A stretch of 64,000 bases of DNA, taken from contig QCKJ01000007.1 of assembly GCA_003215435.1 (NCBI GenBank), positions 1 through 64,000 on the forward strand, read 5' to 3'. The stretch is from Prochlorococcus sp. AG-409-M05 (lineage in GTDB: Bacteria > Cyanobacteriota > Cyanobacteriia > PCC-6307 > Cyanobiaceae). A program made the position numbers and the translations under genes. The number at the start of each line of letters is the position of its first letter. Within the stretch, counting starts at the first letter, position 1. The notes under the pieces are model-generated. The model did no database searches and was not told the DNA's origin. It worked only from the letters and a program-made list of their open reading frames with translations. Below, piece by piece: positions 33,808 to 42,363 of this stretch.

Positions 33808-34857
33808 TTAGGAATATCTAACTGAGTTTGTTTTATCCATTGGAAGAGCAAATTGTCTCAGGATTAAAGAAACAAACTTACCAAGAGCTAATGGTTTTGC
33901 AATGCCAGTAGTTTTTCTCCACTTTCGAAAAGCCGCCAAGATCTCTAATCTCATCTCAAGGAATTTACCATCATCAAATTTATAGACCCATGGGAAGGCA
34001 TTCCGAGAAGTGTTATTAGTCTGGATTATCACCTCCTCATCAAACAAGACCGGGTCTATGCCCAACATCTCATAGAAGTCTCCGCGCTCACAGACAGTAA
34101 GTGTGTGGGTAAGAAAAACAGTCCACAGGAAAAATCGACTAAGTAGTTTGCCCCTTATACCTTTTGTCATCCCAGGCCAACAACGCATCATCATATTGAT
34201 GCAATCGCCATGACGATTTTCGTCCTGGCACCATGGCTCGAAAAAATCAAAGAGAGGAGCACATGCCTTCTCTGGGTGTGCTTTGAGGTGCCGATTAATT
34301 AGAATATAACGCCAATATCCTATTTTTTCTGACAGATACAAGGAGTAGAGCACCCAACTTAAGGGGAAGAACGTAGCTGATCTTTTTTTACCCAAGTTCG
34401 GTAGATCAACATTTATCCCCTCCGCTTTCAGTGCTCGTCCTAGGAAACCAGCATGGCGAGCTTCATCCCTTGCAAGAAATTGAAAAAATTGTCCTAACTC
34501 CTGTCGACCAGCTTTCTTAAACCTGTTTGAAATCTCCTTGAAAAGCAAAAATCCAGAGAATTCCGAAACGACTGAGCGAACAAGATAACTCTCATATACA
34601 GCCTTATCTCCAGGCGAGAGATCATTAAGACGCTCTAGTGAAGCTTTGCGATCAAAATGCTTAAGGTTGTAATCAGCCTCCATCTCCTTGAACATTGCTT
34701 GGAAATCCTTCCGAGCTTTGTCAAGGTCCGTTTTGGCTGCCTTTTCAAATTCAGTGGTGTAAAACCTTGGTGTAAGAAGGTTTTCATCAAGATGTGGAGG
34801 GAGCTCGTTCCTGCCAGCTCCTCTCATTGCAGGTGCAGTAGTAGCAGTGGCTGTCAT
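33808..34857 (-). CDS. acsF: Mg-protoporphyrin IX monomethyl ester oxidative cyclase, aerobic
   Basis: 349 aa diiron enzyme (AcsF/CHL27). The four-helix ligand motifs are visible: FSGFLLFKEISNRF, DEARHAGFLGRALK (about 131-144) and CQDENRHGDCINMMM (about 208-222), with ENLLTPRFYTTEFEKA at the N-terminus. It forms the isocyclic ring E of (divinyl) protochlorophyllide from Mg-protoporphyrin monomethyl ester, using O2 and reductant at the thylakoid membrane. Length and motifs are normal, and it is a core chlorophyll-synthesis gene. Confidence 0.97.
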   Translation of the reverse strand: MTATATTAPAMRGAGRNELPPHLDENLLTPRFYTTEFEKAAKTDLDKARKDFQAMFKEMEADYNLKHFDRKASLERLNDLSPGDKAVYESYLVRSVVSEFSGFLLFKEISNRFKKAGRQELGQFFQFLARDEARHAGFLGRALKAEGINVDLPNLGKKRSATFFPLSWVLYSLYLSEKIGYWRYILINRHLKAHPEKACAPLFDFFEPWCQDENRHGDCINMMMRCWPGMTKGIRGKLLSRFFLWTVFLTHTLTVCERGDFYEMLGIDPVLFDEEVIIQTNNTSRNAFPWVYKFDDGKFLEMRLEILAAFRKWRKTTGIAKPLALGKFVSLILRQFALPMDKTNSVRYS

Positions 34858-34975
34858 TACCTTTTCCTAACCAGACTCTGATATTAAGCCTTTGGCTTAA
34901 ATATTCGGAAATTTCCTATTATAAGTACATAGACCATATGTGCTCCCTATCAGCAAATCAGTTGCAAGGCAGTCT

Positions 34976-35122
34976 ATGTCAGAGGTTCATATACAGGTTT
35001 TCCTCGTAACGTTGGAACTCTTAATCATCGTTTTTCTAATCAAATCATCAAAAAAAAGTCCAACGTGCAAAAAGGGCAAAAGCATGCGGCCTGCTCTATT
35101 GATGATTGAAAACTGTGGTTAG
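34976..35122 (+). CDS. Small single-TM protein (48 aa)
   Basis: From ATG 34976 (an upstream TTG at 34940 would add an unlikely leader). Layout: a short N-terminus, one hydrophobic helix (IQVFLVTLELLIIVFLI), then a basic cysteine-containing cytoplasmic tail (KSSKKSPTCKKGKSM). It is divergent from acsF. No known family. The positive-inside pattern makes a real membrane peptide plausible. Confidence 0.4.
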   Translation: MSEVHIQVFLVTLELLIIVFLIKSSKKSPTCKKGKSMRPALLMIENCG

Positions 35123-35182
35123 TATCAAATGACACGGAACGAATCGAAAATATAATAAATAATTTTTCTTTTAAGTCTCATA

Positions 35183-35368
35183 ATGATTTATGAACCAGGA
35201 AGTGCAAAGTGTAGGGTCTTAATCGCTGTTAAGCATAATCTTGAGGATTCAATTAAGGCATTAAATAGTTTTGATGATATGAGTCACATAGAAAGACAAT
35301 TAAGAGATATACATAAAGATTTAGAGTGTATGCATGAATTACAACGCTTCAATCAAAATTCGATCTAA
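35183..35368 (+). CDS. Small conserved-looking helical protein (61 aa)
   Basis: Starts ATG 35183. The N-terminal strand-like segment CRVLIAVKHN is followed by two charged amphipathic helices (EDSIKALNSFDDMSHIERQLRDIHKDLECMHELQRF). No signal or membrane span. Composition is typical of real short Prochlorococcus proteins, but no domain is recognised. It is isolated between a small membrane gene and the convergent gpgS. Confidence 0.5.
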   Translation: MIYEPGSAKCRVLIAVKHNLEDSIKALNSFDDMSHIERQLRDIHKDLECMHELQRFNQNSI

Positions 35369-35497
35369 ATCTAATGTCTTTTTTTTAAGGTGGCTTATTA
35401 TTTTTTCCTAATTCAGTTGAGATGAGAAATAAAATTTCATTATTGGCTTTTAGCTAGATAAATTAATTTTCTATATCATCTGGTTCAAAGGATCTGC

Positions 35498-36694
35498 TTA
35501 AGAGATATTAGAACTTCCTGCTAAAGACAAGTCTTCCTGGAATCTAGGCTGGAATGAAAGTAGCCTTGACCAGGATGGGAGTGGCTCAGTAATAGGTGCC
35601 TTATAAAACTTTTCAATAGAAGGTCTTAGTAAAGCACTAAATTTTTGAACACAAATTTCTTCCTGGTGTCGATTATAAGGGAGTTGATTAACAGCTGAAT
35701 CTAATCCAAATTGCTTTACTCTATCTTCCCCAACACGCCGGTATAAAACCTCAAGTGTTGACAGTTGGGTAATAGAAAGAGCCTCTGCCTGATGTTCCAT
35801 TAACCCCCTAAGAATAGTCGCTAAAATCTCACTACACATTCTTTGAAGGCCTTCATTGGGTTTAGAACCTATTGCTTTATGTTTATGGTCAAAAATCCCT
35901 AAATCAACTTGAGCTATTCGTGTGCTAGGGACATGTCGATAGACTTCAGACAAGAGTCCTATCTCAAGCCCCCAATCACAAGGGATCCTTAGATTCATCG
36001 CAAGGTCCCTTGTAAAAGCAAATTCACCTGCCAACGGATACCTAAATGCCTTTAAATACCTAAGGAATGGACTGCTACCTAAAAGCTGTTCAAGGCTTGT
36101 AAGAATTGGTCCTACAAACAAGCGAGTGGCTCTTCCTTGCAAAGAGTTGTTATCTAATGAAAGTCTGCTATAGAAAGCTTTTACATAAGAAATCTCATTA
36201 GATGGGTCAACCAAAGGTTGTAACATCCTTGCTGGATAAGAAATATTGAACGTCCTTATATCTCCATCGAATAGCCCTATCACTTCTGCGCAGCTAGTAG
36301 CCACTCCTAGTCCCTGCCAAACAGCCCAGCCTTTTCCAGGAGTTCCACTCAGTTCAAGTCCTTTCTTTTCCTGGCCTTTAAGCAGTTCCAAGACCGCAGG
36401 ACCATTCGTCCATTGGATATGAACTGGAAAAGGCATTTCAGAAAAGAATGATCTTGATTGCTCTACTTCCTCTATTGATTGTGCAGAAAGAGCTATTACC
36501 AAGTTTTCAAGACCCTTTAGCTTTGAAAGGACTTCACGAATAAGAGTAAATGCCGGGCGTCGAAACTCCTCGAAAAGGCAGGGAATAAGAAGTGCGGTTG
36601 GTCTTTGTCTTAACCCATCAAGCAACAAGTCAAGAGGATCTTTGGTCTTCCCATATTCATGAATGGTTGTAATCAAACCCTGTTGAAAGTCCAT
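35498..36694 (-). CDS. gpgS: Glucosyl-3-phosphoglycerate synthase
   Basis: 398 aa GT81 enzyme. It begins with MDFQQGLITTIHEYG and carries TALLIPCLFEEF (33-44), PGKGWAVWQGLGVA (119-132), the metal-binding FDGD (142-145) and DWGLEIGLLSEVYR (about 240-253). It transfers glucose from NDP-glucose to 3-phosphoglycerate, the first step to the compatible solute glucosylglycerate. It is divergent from the phosphorylase/gpgP/glyK operon, and the 5' ends overlap by 36 nt if both longest starts are used. Such pairing is characteristic of marine picocyanobacteria under nitrogen-poor conditions, where this solute replaces glutamate. Confidence 0.93.
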   Translation of the reverse strand: MDFQQGLITTIHEYGKTKDPLDLLLDGLRQRPTALLIPCLFEEFRRPAFTLIREVLSKLKGLENLVIALSAQSIEEVEQSRSFFSEMPFPVHIQWTNGPAVLELLKGQEKKGLELSGTPGKGWAVWQGLGVATSCAEVIGLFDGDIRTFNISYPARMLQPLVDPSNEISYVKAFYSRLSLDNNSLQGRATRLFVGPILTSLEQLLGSSPFLRYLKAFRYPLAGEFAFTRDLAMNLRIPCDWGLEIGLLSEVYRHVPSTRIAQVDLGIFDHKHKAIGSKPNEGLQRMCSEILATILRGLMEHQAEALSITQLSTLEVLYRRVGEDRVKQFGLDSAVNQLPYNRHQEEICVQKFSALLRPSIEKFYKAPITEPLPSWSRLLSFQPRFQEDLSLAGSSNIS

Positions 36695-38524
36695 TCGTTG
36701 ATAAAAGCAACAGAATTAAATAAGGTCATAAAGGAATCTTGCCAGCCCAGGATACAAATAGGAGTATCAGTGTTAACAAGACAAGTAATTGAACTGAAAA
36801 GTTTACTGAGAAGTATCTACAAATCAGAGTCTGCCGAATTAATCGACTCTGTGACGTCAGAATTGATGCGGATTTTGGATTCCAATTCTGCTTACGAAGA
36901 AGACAAATGCGCAGAGAAAGGAATATGGGATTCTTCTTCAGCAGTCCTAATTACCTACGCAGATGGCGTCTCAACAGAAGGAGAACCGACTTTGAGGACC
37001 CTGAAAGGCGCAATTGATATTCACTTGAATGGTCTTATATCAATAATACATATTTTGCCATTCTTACGTTCAACTAGTGATGGAGGTTTCGCCTTGTCTA
37101 GTCACAAGGAGATTGATCCCCATTTTGGCAGCTGGGCAGATCTAAAAAGCCTTTCTAAGAATCACATTATAATGGCAGATTTAATTCTCAATCATGTTTC
37201 AGCCTCTCATCATTGGGTAGAAGAGTTCAGAGATTCAAAACTTCCGGGTTCTGCCTACATATTTGCTCCTTCCTCTGAGAAAGATTGGAAGAAAGTTATA
37301 CGGCCAAGAAACACTTCTCTATTTACATCTTTAAAAACTAAACAAGGCAAGAAAGATGTTTGGACAACATTTGGTCCCGACCAAATTGATTTAAACTGGA
37401 AAAATCCATATCTATTAATCGAGTTTTTAAATATCATTATACGCTATTTAAAAAGTGGTATCAGATGGTTTAGACTTGATGCTATTGGGTACATATGGAA
37501 AGAAGAAGGAACAACATGTCTACACAGTTATGAAGCTCATCAAATTGTTAGAGCAATCAGGTTTGAACTTAATTTGCTAAGCACAAAAGGGGTAATAATT
37601 ACCGAAACAAATGTTCCTCATCGAGAGAATATTTCATACCTATGTCCTGGGAACGAGGCCAATCTTGCCTATAATTTCTCACTACCTCCTCTTCTCCTAG
37701 AGTCTCTTCTAAGTCAAAAGGCCGATCTAATTAATTTATGGCTTAGTAAATGGCCAAGATTTCCGAAGAACACTTCTTTTCTAAATTTCACTGCTTCTCA
37801 TGATGGCATCGGACTTAGAGCAATTGAAGGACTAATGGATAAAGATAGATTAAATAAATTACTTATTCATTGTGAAAAAAGAGGTGGATTAATTAGTCAT
37901 AGGAGACTAGAAAATGGTAAAGATGAGCCATATGAATTAAATATAAGCTGGTGGAGTGCAATGGCCGATGACGGACGAGTTCCTACAAGGTGGCAACAAG
38001 AGAGATTTTTATTAAGTCAACTATTTGCAATTGCTCTACAGGGAGTTCCTGCTTTTTACCTTCAGGCCATTCTCGCATCTGAGAATGACATGGGTACTTT
38101 TTTAAGGACAGGGCAAAGAAGAGATTTGAACAGAGAGCGCTTCAAAGCAGATTATTTATTTGGCATCTTAAATGATTCAAACTCAATTCCTAGCAAAAAC
38201 ATCAAGAGGCTAAAGTCAGCAATGAAAACTCGTTCAAAATTAAAAGCTTTTCACCCTGAGGAACCAATGAATTGCGAAAGTGTCGCAAGAGATGATATTG
38301 TAATTTTCACAAGGGGTGTGGGGCCAGAGAAAGTGTGGGCAATTCACAATATGACTGACAAGAAGATAAGTCTTTCTACCTTAGATTTTTCTAAAAAAGA
38401 AAGAGAATATCCCGTTTCTTTATGGGTAGATTGTCTCAACAAGAAGTCTTTTTTTTATCCAATTATTCAACTTAATCCATATGCTGTTCACTGGCTAGTT
38501 GAAGGTAGAAGAGATCATGAATGA
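36659..38524 (+). CDS. GH13 glucosylglycerate/sucrose phosphorylase-type enzyme
   Basis: 621 aa. A (beta/alpha)8 GH13 subfamily-18-type barrel: LITYADGVSTEG (97-108), MADLILNHVSASH (172-184), nucleophile D274 in WFRLDAIGYIW, acid/base E316 in IITETNVPH, and the third acid D382 in FTASHDGIGLR. In this family the enzyme phosphorolyses sucrose or glucosylglycerate to glucose-1-phosphate. The neighbours (gpgS, gpgP, glycerate kinase) favour glucosylglycerate phosphorylase. The ATG at 36659 overlaps gpgS; a TTG at 36698 would avoid the overlap. The last 8 nt overlap gpgP. Confidence 0.87.
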   Translation: MNGCNQTLLKVHSLIKATELNKVIKESCQPRIQIGVSVLTRQVIELKSLLRSIYKSESAELIDSVTSELMRILDSNSAYEEDKCAEKGIWDSSSAVLITYADGVSTEGEPTLRTLKGAIDIHLNGLISIIHILPFLRSTSDGGFALSSHKEIDPHFGSWADLKSLSKNHIIMADLILNHVSASHHWVEEFRDSKLPGSAYIFAPSSEKDWKKVIRPRNTSLFTSLKTKQGKKDVWTTFGPDQIDLNWKNPYLLIEFLNIIIRYLKSGIRWFRLDAIGYIWKEEGTTCLHSYEAHQIVRAIRFELNLLSTKGVIITETNVPHRENISYLCPGNEANLAYNFSLPPLLLESLLSQKADLINLWLSKWPRFPKNTSFLNFTASHDGIGLRAIEGLMDKDRLNKLLIHCEKRGGLISHRRLENGKDEPYELNISWWSAMADDGRVPTRWQQERFLLSQLFAIALQGVPAFYLQAILASENDMGTFLRTGQRRDLNRERFKADYLFGILNDSNSIPSKNIKRLKSAMKTRSKLKAFHPEEPMNCESVARDDIVIFTRGVGPEKVWAIHNMTDKKISLSTLDFSKKEREYPVSLWVDCLNKKSFFYPIIQLNPYAVHWLVEGRRDHE

Positions 38525-39308
38525 ACTCAATCAATGGTGGGTCGTAACAGATCTAGATGGAACATTACTTGATGATGAATATAATCTAGATCCGGCAAAA
38601 GAAATGTTAGATTTTCTAAAAAATAACAAAGTTCCTATTATTGCATGTACCAGCAAGACTGCTTCTGAGGTTAAAAAATTCAGAGAAGAAGTTAATATTA
38701 AAGATCCATATATCGTAGAAAATGGAGGTGCAATTTATGGCTACAAGAAGCAATCTAAATACGATTGGGAATTAGTTTTAGGGAAAAGCTATAAAGAGCT
38801 TCAGCCATTTCTAAAGCTCATTTCAGAAGACCTTGGCTATCCACTTCGGGAGCTGAATGACCTTTCTGATCACGAGATTGAAGTACTTACAGGTCTAAAA
38901 GGCGACTCTATAAAGCTTGCTAGAGATAGAAGGTGGAGCATTCCTTTTCTTAATCCACCTCTAAGTAAAATCAAAAGTCTTAATAAACTTGCTGAAAAAA
39001 ATAATGTTACTGTTTTACAAGGTAATCGTATGAGTCATTTACTTAGTAAGGGGAGTCATAAAGGGAAAGCAGTCCTAACTTTAAAAAAATTTCTTAGCTC
39101 ACCAGATATAAAAATATTTGCACTTGGTGATTCTCCTAACGACATCCCATTGCTAGAAGTTGCTGACAAATCAATAGTTATTCCAGGTATAAATGGCCCA
39201 AACCCTAATCTTATAAAAGGTATTGAAAATGGATCATATGAGTTAGCACCCTCTCCACATGCTTCGGGTTGGGCTGCATCTATAAAAAATCATTTTTTTG
39301 CCTCTTAA
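38517..39308 (+). CDS. gpgP: Glucosyl-3-phosphoglycerate phosphatase (HAD-IIB, MPGP family)
   Basis: 263 aa from ATG 38517, with a GAAGAG ribosome-binding sequence inside the previous gene. HAD motif I VVTDLDGTLLDDE (about 8-20), motif II IACTSKT (about 44-50), the mannosyl-phosphoglycerate-phosphatase hallmark PYIVENGGAIYGY, and motifs III/IV GSHKGKAV and ALGDSPNDIPLLE (about 200-212). It hydrolyses glucosyl-3-phosphoglycerate to glucosylglycerate. It is operonic with the phosphorylase (8-nt overlap) and glycerate kinase. Confidence 0.92.
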   Translation: MNELNQWWVVTDLDGTLLDDEYNLDPAKEMLDFLKNNKVPIIACTSKTASEVKKFREEVNIKDPYIVENGGAIYGYKKQSKYDWELVLGKSYKELQPFLKLISEDLGYPLRELNDLSDHEIEVLTGLKGDSIKLARDRRWSIPFLNPPLSKIKSLNKLAEKNNVTVLQGNRMSHLLSKGSHKGKAVLTLKKFLSSPDIKIFALGDSPNDIPLLEVADKSIVIPGINGPNPNLIKGIENGSYELAPSPHASGWAASIKNHFFAS

Positions 39309-39322
39309 AGGAAGTAAGTTTT

Positions 39323-40330
39323 ATGGGCAAGAACATCAGCAATAGGTTGCTTGAAGAAGAGATTCTTACTCCATGGTCAAATCCAAAACACCCTGACATC
39401 CATTTTTCTAGTGAGGGTCTGGAGAAACTTTTGACTAAGTTGGGGTGGCCATTAACAATTCATTGGGTTGAGCATTGGACTAAACGAGGTGGTGTTTCAT
39501 TAGAAGCAACTAAATGGCCTTTAGGAACTAAATCTGACTGGGTTTGGGGAATTGGCTTCCCCTTAATGTCAGATTTAGAGCGATTTCTCGAAACTCAAAA
39601 CGAACGAGTTCTATTTGGCTTATCTGGCTTACCTGGTTGTGGCAAAACCAGCCTAGGGAAATGGATTGAAGCCGCTGCTCAGAAATTAAGCCTCCCTATA
39701 AATGTAATTTCACTTGATGACTTCTATTTCCCTTATAAAGAACTAAAGAAAATAATGGCTGGAAATCCATGGGGAGTTCCAAGGGCTCTGCCTGGAAGTC
39801 ATGATATTGATTTAATGTGGGAATCAATATCCACCTGGAAAGAGACTGGCAAGCTTCTAGTACCACAATTTGACAAAGCCCTCCAAAATGGAAAAGGTGA
39901 CAGATGCGGATGGAGAGAATCCAACCCAAAGGTTTTAGTTATAGAAGGTTGGTTCCTAGGATGTCAGGCTAAAAATAGCTTAGAGATTAAAGATGCTCAG
40001 GCGGATGTTATTAGCCCCTGCGAAAAGAGCTACAGAGTGAAGATTCTGGAAGAGCTTTTAAAGTATCAGAAAATATGGGAAGCTTTCGATAGGACATGGC
40101 ACTTAAAAGCTACAGATTTCTCTTCCACAAATAAGTGGAAAAGGGAGCAAGAGAGAAACATGCAACGAACAAGAGGTTCATCTCTGAAAGGGACTGAATT
40201 AGACGCCTTCCTTAGAATGATTAATACAGCACTCCCAAAAGCAATACTCGAGAATTTAAATGCAGATGTGATTGCTCATATCAGTCCTGAACGAACCATT
40301 AATTGGGTAGAGGTTAGAGGACTTGAATAA
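39323..40330 (+). CDS. glyK: D-glycerate 3-kinase
   Basis: 335 aa from ATG 39323, preceded by AAAGGAAG as ribosome-binding site; a longer frame from 39269 only overlaps gpgP. Walker A is FGLSGLPGCGKTSLGKWIE (about 95-113). The P-loop-kinase lid region ISLDDFYFPYKELKK (about 131-145) and the DFDKALxNGKGDR segment (written PQFDKALQNGKGDR) match the plant/cyanobacterial glycerate kinase family. It phosphorylates glycerate released by photorespiration or by glucosylglycerate phosphorolysis to 3-phosphoglycerate, the acceptor of GpgS. Confidence 0.92.
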   Translation: MGKNISNRLLEEEILTPWSNPKHPDIHFSSEGLEKLLTKLGWPLTIHWVEHWTKRGGVSLEATKWPLGTKSDWVWGIGFPLMSDLERFLETQNERVLFGLSGLPGCGKTSLGKWIEAAAQKLSLPINVISLDDFYFPYKELKKIMAGNPWGVPRALPGSHDIDLMWESISTWKETGKLLVPQFDKALQNGKGDRCGWRESNPKVLVIEGWFLGCQAKNSLEIKDAQADVISPCEKSYRVKILEELLKYQKIWEAFDRTWHLKATDFSSTNKWKREQERNMQRTRGSSLKGTELDAFLRMINTALPKAILENLNADVIAHISPERTINWVEVRGLE

Positions 40331-40363
40331 GACTTAAAGAATTATTTTTAATCAATCTAAGTA

Positions 40364-41941
40364 TTATATATTTGCTATCTCTAACTTCTCCAAAAACCAC
40401 TTTCTCAGGTGATCACTCCCTCTAATGACCCGAAAGTTATTCCCCTGAAAAGCAGGGTGTAGTTTATGACCACCATTGGTATGATCGTACCAAATGCTTC
40501 TACCTCTAGGTCCATACATAACAGGAGAAGTAAAACACATTGCAAATAAAAAATCAGATTTCCTTGCCAGTTCAACTGAGGAAGCAGAGTCAGCTTCTAT
40601 ATAAAAGTTGCTGTACCTCTTTCTTAGGTTTTCCAAAAATATTTTGTAATCTGCTCTTAGAGGTTTTGCACTTCCTTTAGGTTTGACAACTACTGAAAAA
40701 CCAAATTCCTCTGCAAGTTTACATATATCGGAATAAAAAATATTATAATACTCAATTTCATCTTTATAGCTATACTTTACTTCTTCCCATATGTCTAAGG
40801 ATAGCCTGGCTGTCGATTTTGGTGAAATATCAAAAACACTAATTATCCTATTGGAATTATATATTTCTGATTGAAGTCTAGTTAGAGACGAGGGGAATGT
40901 CCATGGCAATGTATAAGGCAATCCTGGTTTTGGATTTAGAGCGGGAATCTCTTTTGGAAACTGAGTTACAGTTTCCAGCTGCTGAATAAAATCATCTTCT
41001 TCTGCAATTGTATTTAAGCTATAGTTATATCTATAAACTAATGGACCTTTCTTGCTTAGTTTGATTAGAAACTCATCAGGGAAAAAAACCCCCAAATAGG
41101 GTGTTACTATTATATCTGGGGTATTATTAGAGGTAGAGATACAGTCAAATACCTTCTCCATTATTATCCTAGTAAGAATATGTGGATAAAGATTTTCCCT
41201 TACCTTTGTCTTACTCAAGCTACTTATTAAATTAATACCAGAGGAAAAAGATAGATTTAGAATTTTTATAAAACTACTTAATTTTTTTTCATCTATAGGT
41301 ATTAGTTCGGTTGATTTTGAGATATAGAAGCCAGCGTCCTTTGGCAATAGAGAATGTAAATTCGACTGTGTACTTAATAGGACAAAAATACAGTCAGGGA
41401 AAAGATCTCTAATGGTTTGCAAAAAAGTGTTCTTTAATTCAACCTCAGCAATTAGCTTATCCAGTACCGGAACTTTATCTATCACTACAATTCGTTGACC
41501 AGGAAGTTCTGCCTTAATCTCTCGAATCAAGCCTGAAAGAGATTGGTCCTTTACTATAAAAAATTCATAGTAAAAGAATCTAATCATTCTTTTAAGCGGG
41601 GCTAATGTTATTAATAAATATATTTTTGGATCAAGAAGAATTTTTCGTGTTATGGCAGAAAGTCCTTTACGGGACTTCCAAAAAGAGTGTCGGCTAGTTT
41701 TTTCATTTCCATTGACAATGGTTTGAGTGAATTTCGCTTTTCCAATCTCAGTTTGTATCAATTCAATTATAATTTTAGTGCTTAATTTTTTCTTTCGTCT
41801 GTATAGTCTAAATAAAGCATTTCCCAAATCTCTATATTTATCTAGACCACCCAAAGCCGATAATTTTGAGTGTAGCTTTTTAAACTTATAAGACGCATCT
41901 AACTCGCTATCATAATTCTCCTTACCCACAATAAGCCTCAA
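40364..41941 (-). CDS. Unknown protein, possibly surface-carbohydrate synthesis (PFTS-motif-like)
   Basis: 525 aa from TTG (TTGA overlap with the upstream stop, so coupled). The N-terminal 110 residues are basic and helical. A Rossmann-like segment follows (KAELPGQRIVVIDKVPVLDKLIAEVEL). The C-terminal 200 residues include RIISVFDISPKSTARLSLD and FSVVVKPKG. SDFLFAMCFTSPVMYGPRGRSIWYDHTNGGHKLHPAFQG resembles the end of polysaccharide-biosynthesis proteins carrying a PFTS motif. That resemblance is weak. AT-richer than menG and hisF upstream, it looks inserted at the end of a conserved core operon. Confidence 0.6.
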   Translation of the reverse strand: MRLIVGKENYDSELDASYKFKKLHSKLSALGGLDKYRDLGNALFRLYRRKKKLSTKIIIELIQTEIGKAKFTQTIVNGNEKTSRHSFWKSRKGLSAITRKILLDPKIYLLITLAPLKRMIRFFYYEFFIVKDQSLSGLIREIKAELPGQRIVVIDKVPVLDKLIAEVELKNTFLQTIRDLFPDCIFVLLSTQSNLHSLLPKDAGFYISKSTELIPIDEKKLSSFIKILNLSFSSGINLISSLSKTKVRENLYPHILTRIIMEKVFDCISTSNNTPDIIVTPYLGVFFPDEFLIKLSKKGPLVYRYNYSLNTIAEEDDFIQQLETVTQFPKEIPALNPKPGLPYTLPWTFPSSLTRLQSEIYNSNRIISVFDISPKSTARLSLDIWEEVKYSYKDEIEYYNIFYSDICKLAEEFGFSVVVKPKGSAKPLRADYKIFLENLRKRYSNFYIEADSASSVELARKSDFLFAMCFTSPVMYGPRGRSIWYDHTNGGHKLHPAFQGNNFRVIRGSDHLRKWFLEKLEIANI

Positions 41942-42288
41942 ACATTTAGGTCAAAGCACCTCTGGAGATGTGCAATTGTTTGATGATACTCGGAATGCTT
42001 ACCACTTATACCAATAACGCCAAGCCAAAAACCCCCATCACGATTCAAAACGAGGACAGGCTTGGAAGCTCCATTTGCATTTGACTCCGAAAGTGAAATG
42101 CATAGCTTCTCTGCAAGGACTGACCCTTTCGGATGCCCTCTTAAACGCCCCAAAAGTCCTCCCAGCTGAGAGATCGATACAAATGAGGTTCTACGAGATT
42201 CAGTAACAAGTATCAATCCTTCCAGCCACTGCACTTCATAAAGGAGCTCTTCTATCGAGCAGAGTAAGGATGGTAGGGGGAAGGACAT
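41938..42288 (-). CDS. Conserved cyanobacterial hypothetical protein downstream of menG
   Basis: 116 aa. An alpha/beta composition: PSLLCSIEELLYEVQWLEGLILVTE, then SISQLGGLLGRLRGHPKGSVLAEKLCISLSES and NRDGGFWLGVIGISGKHSEYHQTIAHL. No signal or membrane span. The charged GLLGRLRGHPKG loop is likely the conserved part. It follows menG by 75 nt on the same strand. Unknown function; codon use is like the core genes around it. Confidence 0.7.
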   Translation of the reverse strand: MSFPLPSLLCSIEELLYEVQWLEGLILVTESRRTSFVSISQLGGLLGRLRGHPKGSVLAEKLCISLSESNANGASKPVLVLNRDGGFWLGVIGISGKHSEYHQTIAHLQRCFDLNV

Positions 42289-42363
42289 GACTACCTCTTC
42301 TTAATATTTTCTTCATAGTCCATCCTGTGGTGTTCGCGCAAGAGTCTTTTTGCTGAGCGCTAT

